Assembly (NCBI RefSeq): GCF_037031285.1
Contig: NZ_JAYEZO010000001.1
Span: 1,488,001-1,552,000 of the forward strand
Source: Halobellus sp. LT62
GTDB taxonomy: Archaea; Halobacteriota; Halobacteria; Halobacteriales; Haloferacaceae
DNA: 64,000 nt
Direction: 5' to 3'
Shown here: positions 24,663 to 33,100 of the stretch, piece after piece
Position numbering within the stretch: the stretch's first letter is position 1
Layout: the number at the start of each line of letters is the position of its first letter
Notes under the pieces: model-generated
Database searches by the model: none
What the model was told of the DNA's origin: nothing
What the model saw: only the letters and a program-made list of their open reading frames with translations
Position numbers and translations under genes: made by a program

Positions 24663-26057
24663 TCAGTGCTCTGCGTCCTCGACGGCCGCTTCGACGACCT
24701 CCGAGACGTCGGCGACGAACGCGTCGACGTCGTCGGCCTCGGCGTACACGCGGACGTACGGTTCCGTCCCGGAGGGTCGAACGAGCGTCCACGACCCGCC
24801 CTCGAACTCCAGTCGGACGCCGTACTCGGTGTCGACGCTCGCCTCCGGATAGGCCTCCGGAAGCGACGTTTCCAGCCGCGTCATCACGTCAGGCTTCCGA
24901 CCGTCCGGGCAGTCGACGCTCACTTTCCGGTACGGGCGTTCGGTGACCGGCTCTCGAAGCCCGTCGAGTCCCTCCGCTGCGACGAGTCGCGTCAGCACGG
25001 CCGCCGAGGCGATACCGTCGATCCAGCCGCCGTGTGCGGGGTGGATGTGTTTCCACGGCTCCGCGGCGAAGACCACGTCGCCGCCGCTCGCTCGGGCCGA
25101 GGCGATTCCCTCGTGCAGCGCCCCGAGGCGAACGCGCTCGACGCGCCCGCCCGCGTCGCGAACGCGCTCGTCGATCCGACCCGAGGCGTTCGGCGTCGTC
25201 ACGACCACCGGATCGTCCGCCTCGGACGCGCGCACGAAGTGTGAGGCCAGGATTGCGACGACGGTGTCCTCGTGGACGACATCGCCGTCGGCGTCGACGA
25301 TCACGATCCGGTCGGCGTCGCCGTCGTGACCGATCCCGAAGTCGAAGGCTCCGTCCGCGACGAAGGCCCGCAGATCCGAGAGCGACTCGGGCGTCGGTTT
25401 CGACTCCCGGCCGGGGAAGTGGCCGTCGACTTGGCCGTTGAGGGTGACCACGCGCGCACCGAGTTCGCGGAGCGTCTGCGGCGTGCCGAGCGCGCCCATT
25501 CCGTTCCCCAAGTCGACCGCGACGTCCAGTCCCGTCGCGTCCGCGCCGAACGATTCGGCGTAGTCGACGACGGCCGCGCGGTACGGCGAGAGGACATCGA
25601 GCGACTCCGACCCGCCCCACTCGTCCCACTCGGTCGGTCGCTGTCCGGCGTCGACGCGGGTTTCGACGCCCCGCTCTCGCTCGCGGTCGTACTCCTCGCC
25701 GTCGACGAACACCTTGATCCCGTTGTCGGTCGGCGGGTTGTGCGAGGCCGTCAGCATCACGCCGAATCGCCCCTGCGAGGCGAACGCCAGCGCGGGGGTC
25801 GGTACCGCGCCGACGCGCCGAACGTCCGCGCCCGCCGACTCGACGCCCGCCTCCACGGCCGCCGCGAGCGCCGGTCCGGTCGTTCGCCCGTCGCGACCGA
25901 CCACGACCGCCGCGTCGGGGTCACTGTCCACCGTGCCTTCCGTTCCCGCCGCTTCGACCGCGTCAGTGGCGACCGCGCGCCCGACAGAGAGGGCGAGCTC
26001 CGGCGTCACCCGCTCTCGCGCGGAGCCGCGAATCCCGGCGGTCCCGAAGAGTTCCAT
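24663..26057 (-). CDS. Phosphohexomutase (phosphoglucosamine/phosphomannomutase family)
   Basis: A 464-residue alpha-D-phosphohexomutase that moves phosphate between C6 and C1 of hexose phosphates. Seen: the catalytic phosphoserine loop TASHNPP (Ser105), the Mg-binding loop DGDADR (about 245-250), the sugar-binding loop FAAEPWKHIHP (normally GEeSGH, here changed to EPWKH) and the phosphate-binding RPSGTEPYVRVY. The altered sugar loop makes the substrate uncertain: glucosamine-6-P, mannose-6-P or glucose-6-P are the family choices. Being just upstream of the BMP importer, it may process the imported sugar or a sugar released from an imported nucleoside. Confidence 0.88.
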   Translation of the reverse strand: MELFGTAGIRGSARERVTPELALSVGRAVATDAVEAAGTEGTVDSDPDAAVVVGRDGRTTGPALAAAVEAGVESAGADVRRVGAVPTPALAFASQGRFGVMLTASHNPPTDNGIKVFVDGEEYDRERERGVETRVDAGQRPTEWDEWGGSESLDVLSPYRAAVVDYAESFGADATGLDVAVDLGNGMGALGTPQTLRELGARVVTLNGQVDGHFPGRESKPTPESLSDLRAFVADGAFDFGIGHDGDADRIVIVDADGDVVHEDTVVAILASHFVRASEADDPVVVTTPNASGRIDERVRDAGGRVERVRLGALHEGIASARASGGDVVFAAEPWKHIHPAHGGWIDGIASAAVLTRLVAAEGLDGLREPVTERPYRKVSVDCPDGRKPDVMTRLETSLPEAYPEASVDTEYGVRLEFEGGSWTLVRPSGTEPYVRVYAEADDVDAFVADVSEVVEAAVEDAEH

Positions 26058-26134
26058 ACTCTCTCTCCCCCCGCGATCACCTATAAACTCACGCTTGCGC
26101 GCCGCCCCGAATGATTCTGCGACGCCGCCGCGAC

Positions 26135-27052
26135 TCAGGTCCGCGACGCCTTCGGGAGCGTGATCCGCGCGATGGATCCCCGCGGTTCGTTGTCCACGAA
26201 CCGGATCTCGCCGCCGGATTCGACGACGGCCGCTCGCGCGACCCAGAGGCCGATCCCTTGGGAGTGAAACAGCGGCTTTTCTTCCCCCTTTTCGACGACC
26301 TCACGTTCGATTTCCGGAACGCCGGGGCCGTTGTCGGCGATATCGAGGTCGACTGTTTCGTCGACATCAGAACGGATCGACACCCAGACTTTCGGTTGCG
26401 CCGAGTCGTTGTGCTTGACGGCGTTCTCGAACAGTTCGTCGATGCCGTACGCGAGGCGGTTGTGCGCTCGAACGGGGCATTTTTCCGGCAGATCAGCGTC
26501 GACGACGACGTCCGGATGATCGGCTTCGAAGGCTCTGATCCGCTCTCGAAGGAGCGAGGACAGATCGATCGTGTTGACTGAACCGACACCGTCGAGAACG
26601 ATATCTCGGAGTAGGTGGGATTTCTCGCTCAGTCGGACTAACTCGTCGACGTGCGTCTCGATCGCCTCGGCGGATCGGTCGTCTTCGATGCCCTCGCGCT
26701 CCCGCAGCAGTCCCAAGTTCCCGTTGATGACGTTACACGAGTTCCGGAGGTTGTGCCGGAGAATCCGGTGGAGGATCGAAATTTGCTGGAGCGCCCGCTC
26801 TAACTGGCTGTTCTGCTCGGCCAATTCGGCCTCTCGTCGGGAGATGAGAAAGTACATCAACGCCGACGAGGCGGCGACGAACGCCCACCCTTTCCCGGTC
26901 TGCAACTGCGTGTACAGACCGGGATCAGAGACCATCGACGCCAACAGGCGGTCCGAAAAAGCGATCCATCCACCGCTCACGACGGCGTAGATCAGCGTGA
27001 TCCCGAGTGCCGGCAACGCCCCGACGGTTGACGAGTCGTCGGCACGGGACAT
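26135..27052 (-). CDS. Membrane sensor histidine kinase with short sensor region
   Basis: A 305-residue kinase with two transmembrane helices at about 15-35 and 55-72 and a short external loop, so the sensor is small. The dimerisation helix has LHRILRHNLRNSCNVINGNL, an RHNLRN variant of the H-box common in haloarchaea, followed by HATPase_c with ELFENAVKHND (N box), IADNGPGVP (G1) and SQGIGLWVARAAV (G2). No receiver is adjacent, so the partner is unknown. The ATG at 27052 is preferred over an earlier start, which would add a doubtful extra 19 residues. Confidence 0.88.
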   Translation of the reverse strand: MSRADDSSTVGALPALGITLIYAVVSGGWIAFSDRLLASMVSDPGLYTQLQTGKGWAFVAASSALMYFLISRREAELAEQNSQLERALQQISILHRILRHNLRNSCNVINGNLGLLREREGIEDDRSAEAIETHVDELVRLSEKSHLLRDIVLDGVGSVNTIDLSSLLRERIRAFEADHPDVVVDADLPEKCPVRAHNRLAYGIDELFENAVKHNDSAQPKVWVSIRSDVDETVDLDIADNGPGVPEIEREVVEKGEEKPLFHSQGIGLWVARAAVVESGGEIRFVDNEPRGSIARITLPKASRT

Positions 27053-27190
27053 AGTCAGCAATGGTCGCAGCGGGTAATAAAACCAAGTCGTGAGTTGGAT
27101 CTCCGACAAGAATGAAGACGAGAGTGAGAGAGCCGACGTCGCCGGAAACGGAGTGCCGACGTCGCTACCGAAAGCGGAGTGCCGAGGTGG

Positions 27191-28006
27191 TTACCGGAAG
27201 CGGTAGATCGCGAGCGCGCCGATAGCGACGATTCCGAGAAGGCCAGCGGGACCGTACAGAGTCGAGAAGCGGTCCGTCGAGAGCTCGTTCCCCCCGCTCT
27301 CTAGTTCCTCGGGGATCGCTTCGGCGGGGCCGTCGCCGCTGCCGGTGGAGGCATCGGAATCGTCGTCACCGCTCGATTCACTGCTCCCACCTGTGGACGA
27401 CTCGTCGGCGGCGTCACCGCTATCGTCGGCACCACTGTCGTCCTCGCTGTCATCGACGGGTTCCTCGACCGAATTCGAATCCGAGGAGTCCGAATCGTTC
27501 GACGACGATGCGTCATCGACCGTGAGCGTCGGTCGCTCGGCGTCCGCTACTGTGTAGGCGGCACCGTCTTCATCGCCCAACGCGCGCATATTCACGTCGA
27601 TCGCCGTCTCCCCGGCCGATTCGCCGCGGACGACGAGCGTCAGAACCGTGACGCGCCCCGTGTCGTCGGTGTCCACGAGTGCGGCGCTGACGTCGACGCC
27701 GTCGTCGCGTTCGGTGACGTTGTCGAGGCCGGGATCGCCGTGGATCGTCACGTCCTCGATGGACGCCACGTCCGGGTTCGAGAGCGTGACGGTCGCGTTG
27801 ATCGCGCCGACGCCATCGTCGGCGTTCTCGACGATCACGTCGACCTCAGTGGTCGCTCCCGAATCGAGGGTGTCGGCTTCCGGAGAGACGCCGAGATCGG
27901 TCGTGTCGGCGGCGGCCGCGACGCTGACCGCCCCGGCAAGGATCACGACGAGCGCAAGCGCGCACGCCGCGAATCGATTTCGACGTCGGGTCGTAGCCGC
28001 GGCCAT
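27191..28006 (-). CDS. Secreted cohesin-like domain protein with C-terminal membrane anchor
   Basis: A 271-residue cell-surface protein. An N-terminal signal peptide (FAACALALVVILAGAVSV) leads to one cohesin-like beta-sandwich (about 35-170) with VIVENADDGVGA and ALVDTDDTGRVTV. A 70-residue linker of Ser/Asp/Glu repeats follows, and the last 25 residues form a transmembrane helix (GPAGLLGIVAIGALAIYRF) that fixes it in the membrane with the cohesin outside. The cohesin-like domain is clearly paralogous to that of the protein upstream: both carry VxVENADxGVGA and DTDDTGxVTV. Only 6 bp separate the two genes. By analogy with cellulosomes it would be an anchoring scaffold that binds a dockerin, but binding is not shown. 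Confidence 0.85.
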   Translation of the reverse strand: MAAATTRRRNRFAACALALVVILAGAVSVAAAADTTDLGVSPEADTLDSGATTEVDVIVENADDGVGAINATVTLSNPDVASIEDVTIHGDPGLDNVTERDDGVDVSAALVDTDDTGRVTVLTLVVRGESAGETAIDVNMRALGDEDGAAYTVADAERPTLTVDDASSSNDSDSSDSNSVEEPVDDSEDDSGADDSGDAADESSTGGSSESSGDDDSDASTGSGDGPAEAIPEELESGGNELSTDRFSTLYGPAGLLGIVAIGALAIYRFR

Positions 28007-28012
28007 CGTCGA

Positions 28013-30004
28013 TCAGGCGACCTCCTCGTAGTAGAGCGTCTGCACGTCGAGAATGTCGAACTCGCCGTCGCCGTTGAAGTCGAAGGCGTCGGACGAGTCT
28101 TGGACGACGCCGCTGTCCCGCTCGGCGAACAGGAGCTGGACGTCCAGTTCGTCGACGGTGCCGTCACCGTTCACGTCCTCGTAGACGCCGTCGTTGTCGG
28201 GGTCCTGCGCGGGTTGTTCGGACGCGCCGACCACGAGCTCGGAGACACTGAGCGACGCGCCGTTGGTCTCCGTGACCTCGTACGGCTCGCCGGACTCGGT
28301 GCCGAGACTGGAGACATCGAGCGCGAGGTCGGTCGCGCCGTCGGACTCGCCGTCGACGGTCACGGTCGCGACGGTCACGGAGCCGGTGTCGTCGGTATCG
28401 AGCAGCGCCACGTCGGCGCTCGCCGAACTCCCGTCGCCCGCGACTTGGACGTCCGAGAGCGGGCCGTCGGCCGACATCTCGGAGATCGTCGCGGTCGACG
28501 TGTCGTCGACCGAGACGCCGAGGCTGTACGCGCCGACGCCGCCGTCGGCGTTCTCGACGACCACGTCGAACGTCGTCGAGCCGTTCACCGCGACGAGTTC
28601 GTCATCGGGTGACAGCGACACCGCCGTCGACAGTCCGGGTTCGGGCTCCGAGGGCTCACTGACCGTCACGGTCTCGGTGACCGTGTCGGTCGCGCCGTCG
28701 TCGTCGGTGACGGTCAGTTCGACCGTGTAGTCACCTGCCGAGTCGTACGCGTTCGTGGCTGTCTCACCGGTAGCCGTTTCACCGTCGCCGAAGTCCCACT
28801 CGTAGCTCGCGATCGAGCCGTCGGAATCCGTCGACGCCGAGGCGTCGAACGTCACCGTCTCACCCGTTTCCGGGTCCGCGGGTGACGAACTGAACGCCGC
28901 CGTGGGATCCTGATTCTCCGGGGGCTGCTCGGTCACGGCGAGCGTGCCGGTCGCGCTGTCGTCGTCGGTCGAGAGCGTCACGTCGTGATCGCCCACCGAG
29001 AGACCGCTGGTATCGACGTCGAAGCTCACCTGCTGGCTCGCGTCGCCGTCGAGCGTGACGGACTGACTGTCGACTTCGCTGCCGTCGACGTCGAGCGCGA
29101 CCGTTTGCGTGCCGGACTCGTCGCCGACGTTCTCGACTGTCGCGGTCACTTCGGCGTCGCTCCCCTGCTCGACCGGCGACTCGATATCGAGTGCCGAGAG
29201 CTGGAAGCTCGCCGGATCAGGCTGCGGCGGCGCGCTCACGGAGACGGTCTGCGTCGTCGTGTCGGTCGCGCCGTCGTCGTCGGTGACGGTCAGTTCGACC
29301 GTGTAGTCACCTGCCGAGTCGTATTCGTGTGTCGGCGACTCACCGCTGTCGGTCTCGCCGTCGCCGAAGTCCCACGCGTAGGAGGCGATCGAGCCGTCCG
29401 CGTCACTGGATCCGGACGCGTCGAAGGAGACCGTCTCACCCGCTTCGGGCGAGGACGGACTCGCGGTGAAGGACGCCGAGGGATCCTCATTCTGGTCAGG
29501 ATCTTCGACGGTGATGGTCGTCTCTGTTGAAGCTATCTCGTCGTCCTCGTTCGCGACGGCGTCATCGTCGGTCGGGTCCACGCCGGATCCCGTCGCCGAG
29601 ATCGCGTACTCGCCGGGGGCCGCGTCTTCCGGCACCTGTAGCTCGGTCGTGACCTCGTAGGTCCCCGAACTGAGCCACAGGACCGACGGGGAGTTCGACG
29701 GAAGAGCGTTGCCAGTATTGTCCTGCGGACTCGCAGTTCCACCGTCCGAGTCAGTCACCGTGCCTTCCCAACCGTCCGGGAACTCCAACTCGACGAGCGG
29801 ACCGTTAACGTCCTCCGTTGTCAGCGTCGTCGTGATGGTCACCGTATCGCCGGAATTGACCGTCGTGTTGTCTGCTGTCTGCTCGATCGAGACACTCGGA
29901 TCGGCCGCCACCGTCCCAACTGGTCCGAAGACCGAGAGGACGATCGTGAGCGCGACGAGCGCCGCGATCGACTGTCTGAGATATCCGTGTACTGTGTCGT
30001 TCAT
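28013..30004 (-). CDS. Secreted PKD/CARDB/cohesin-like protein ending in a dockerin
   Basis: A 663-residue secreted modular protein: signal peptide (1-32), an N-terminal Ig-like sheet (about 35-150), a PKD domain (about 162-255, SYAWDFGDGETDSGESPTHE), a CARDB-type sheet (about 260-355), a second PKD (about 365-460), a cohesin-like domain (about 465-595) and a dockerin (about 600-660). The dockerin has two calcium loops, DVNGDGTVDELDV and DFNGDGEFDILDV, each with the D-x-N-G-D-G-x-x-D-x-x-D pattern. It therefore combines a docking module and a cohesin-like receptor, like an adaptor scaffoldin. The start ATG is followed directly by VHGYLRQSIAALVALT, an export signal. No catalytic domain is recognised. 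Confidence 0.88.
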   Translation of the reverse strand: MNDTVHGYLRQSIAALVALTIVLSVFGPVGTVAADPSVSIEQTADNTTVNSGDTVTITTTLTTEDVNGPLVELEFPDGWEGTVTDSDGGTASPQDNTGNALPSNSPSVLWLSSGTYEVTTELQVPEDAAPGEYAISATGSGVDPTDDDAVANEDDEIASTETTITVEDPDQNEDPSASFTASPSSPEAGETVSFDASGSSDADGSIASYAWDFGDGETDSGESPTHEYDSAGDYTVELTVTDDDGATDTTTQTVSVSAPPQPDPASFQLSALDIESPVEQGSDAEVTATVENVGDESGTQTVALDVDGSEVDSQSVTLDGDASQQVSFDVDTSGLSVGDHDVTLSTDDDSATGTLAVTEQPPENQDPTAAFSSSPADPETGETVTFDASASTDSDGSIASYEWDFGDGETATGETATNAYDSAGDYTVELTVTDDDGATDTVTETVTVSEPSEPEPGLSTAVSLSPDDELVAVNGSTTFDVVVENADGGVGAYSLGVSVDDTSTATISEMSADGPLSDVQVAGDGSSASADVALLDTDDTGSVTVATVTVDGESDGATDLALDVSSLGTESGEPYEVTETNGASLSVSELVVGASEQPAQDPDNDGVYEDVNGDGTVDELDVQLLFAERDSGVVQDSSDAFDFNGDGEFDILDVQTLYYEEVA

Positions 30005-30199
30005 CGTTTAGTTTCGTGTGCTTAGGTTTCGTTGTCGCCGTGGGGTCGGTCGTCGTTCGATACGGTGGCCGCGTCGCAGAGTGTGTCCGTCGTCGTCGCG
30101 AACGGCGTCGACCGCGTCGCTAGCGGCGTCGACCACCGGGGTCGACAGCGTGTGAGCGGCGACGGGACGCGCGGCTGATTCAGTCATCGGTCGTCGCCC

Positions 30200-33100
30200 C
30201 TACTGGGAGCCGTCCTCCGATTCGATGATCTCGATGGCTCTGATCTCCGCATTCTCGGCCTCTCCTTTCTCGAAGTCGATCGTGATCGTGCCGTCGCCGT
30301 TCTCGGTCGCCGTGAACTCCTCCATCGTCCCCGTCGCGTGACCGGCGTCGGCCACGGGGTCGTACTGCGTCAGCACTTGATCGTCCTCGATGGAGACGTT
30401 GAACTGCCGGTCGCCGGGTTCTGAGGCCCCGGAGAACGAGTTGGCGAAGTAGAGCCGAACGTCGACCGTCGCGCCGGAGTCGACGTCGAACTCCCACGTG
30501 GAGTTCCCGTACCGCTCGCAGTTCCAGACCCCGTCGGGCGTCGATTCGGGCACGGTTCCGTCCGGCGAGACCGCGTCGCCGCCGCAGTAGTTATCGGCGC
30601 TGGAACTCGCGACCGACACGAGGTACGTCGAACTCGTGTCGGCGACGCCAGTCCAGTCGGGGCCGTCGTCAGTCGCGGAGACGGTCGTGCTCTCACCGGC
30701 GTTCACGCGGTGGAGGACCTGCGCGGGTTGCGGATCGTCGCCGTCGCCGGCACTCTCGTCGTACTTCAATACCACCGCGTTCGACGTTTCGCCGGTGTTT
30801 CCGCTCTCGTCCTGCTCGGCCGCGACGAAGTAGTTGAAGCCGCCCTCAGCGCCGCTGGACGACGTGTTGGTGAGAGTGACGTCGACCGTCGCCTCGCCGT
30901 TCGAGTCGAGCTGGACCGTCTGGTAGTCGACGTTTTCGGCCGTATTCGCCTCGTAGGCTTCGAGATCGTACCCGTCTGCCTGGTTAGCGAGTTCGAGTTG
31001 TCCCTCCACGTGGAGGAGTTCCACGGTCGCGCCGGGCTGTCCGGAGACCGTGACTGTCTGGCTGGCCTCGGAGACCGTCGCTGCGCTGTGGCGCGCGTCG
31101 AGATCGCCGTCGTCGAGTGAGACGTCTTGGGCTCCGAGGGTCGGCGCAGTCGGGACGCTCTCAGTCGCAGCGGCCTGTGAGCCGCCGCTGCTTCCGTCAC
31201 CGAACAGACTCGTGGTCTGTGTGGACCCGTCGGCGTACTCGACGGTCACGGTCGCGCCCGCGAGTTCCAGTCCGGAGACGGAGCCGGCTGCCCCGGTCCC
31301 GTCCGCGTTCTTGATACTCGTCGGGTCGATGTCCGTCGAGAACGCGAACGTCTCGCCGCTCTCGAAGTCGGCGAAGTCGATGACCAGTTCGTCGTACCCG
31401 TCGTCGCCGTCTTGGTCGTTATGCGGCGCGGCGAACGACCCCGATGGGTCGACCGCGCTCTCGCCGCTGTCCGGCGTGAAGCCCTTCGCACCCGCGTCGC
31501 CCGCGGTTCCCTGCGGGTCGAAGACCACGTCGGGGAACGCCGCGGAACTCAGATCGTAGGTGACGGAGGTGATCTCCTGATCGCCGGTGTTGGTGATCTC
31601 GAAGGAGCCGCCGTTGAACGTGCTCGCGTCGATGCCGCTGTTCTCGTTGACCGCGAAGTCTGCAGAGGCGGTGGCGTCACCGGAGCCACCGTCCGCGTCC
31701 GCCTCAGAGACCTCGATCGCGCTGATCTTCGCGTTGTCGTAGGTCGCCGCGAAGTCGAGGTTCAGTTCGCCGTCGGTGATCTCGGCCGTGAACGTCTCCT
31801 CGGTCGCCGTCAGCGGACCGACCTCGGCGAAGAGGTCGTAGTTCGTGAGTACCTGCTCGTCTTCGACGCTCACGTTGAACAGCCGGTCGTTCTCGTTCGT
31901 GCCGTCGTCCGGCCCGGTCGAGTCGGGCGAATCGCTGTCGGCGACGCCTTGGTAAATCTCGGCGAAGTGGAGAGTGACCTCGTACTCGCCGTCATCGAGC
32001 GGGACGTCGTAACTCAGCGGTTCGGAGTCGGGCGCGCCGCCGTAGCGCTCCGTCTGGTACAACGCGTCGTCCGTCGTCCCGTCGATCGGCTCCGTCGTGC
32101 TGTAGGTGCTGCCGCCGTCGAAGTTGGTGTCGGCTTGGTAGACGGTACCGTCCGAAGCCGTGTACTCGTCGCCGCCGCCGTTCACCGCGAAGACGACGTC
32201 ACCCGGCTGATCGGGCTCGCCGTCGCCGTCACCGGCGCTCTCGTCGTACTTCAGGACGACCGCGTTCGAGTCGAGACCGGTGTCGGAACCGGGCTCTCCC
32301 TGGGTCGCCACGAAGTAGTTGTAGCCGCCGACTTCGGTCGAGTTGAGAAGCGTGACGGGCACGTCGGCCTCGCCGTTCGAGTCGAGCGTGACCGTCTCGT
32401 AGTTCACCTGCTCGATCTTGTTGGCCTCGTAGGCCTCGATGTCGTAGCCGGGCGTGCCGTCGTACTCGGGGACGTTGCTCAGTTCGAGTTCGGCCTCGAA
32501 GTGCAGCAGCGTGGCAGTCTCGCCGGGTTCGCCCGTGACGGTCACGGTCTGGTCGGCCTCGCCAACGGTGGCCGCGCTGTGGTGGTCGCGGAGCGCGCCG
32601 TCGTCGAGGTCGACGTTCTGCACGTCGATGCTCGGTGCCGCTGGGACCGACTCGTCGAGCGTCGCTTGGACGCCGCCCGCGCTGCCATCACCGAACAGCT
32701 GGGTCTCTTGGACCCCTCCGTCGGCGTATTCGGCGCTCACCGTCGAGCGGACGAGTTCGAGACCGGAGATCGGGCCGGCCTCTTGGGAGCCGATGGTCGC
32801 GGCCTTGATGCTCGTCGGATCGTTGTCCGCCGAGAACGACACCGACTCACCGGGGTCGAAGTCGTCGAACTCGACGGTCATCACGTCGTAGCCGTCGGAG
32901 CCGTTCACGCCGTTGTGCGGCTGGCTGAACACGTCATCGTCGTCGACGCTGACGACGCCGACGCCGTCACCCGACTCCGAGTCGATGTTCAGTCCCTTCG
33001 CGGCCTGGTCGCCGGCGGTCCCGTCGGGGTCGAACACCACGTCGGGCATCGCCGACGACGAGAGGTCGAAGGTGACAGACGTTATCTGCTGGTCGCCGGT

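Noticed and set aside
30005-30199. Small gene between the dockerin protein and the giant protein
   Set aside because: The 195 bp hold only GC-rich, Arg/Asp-biased frames with no start signal or conserved pattern.
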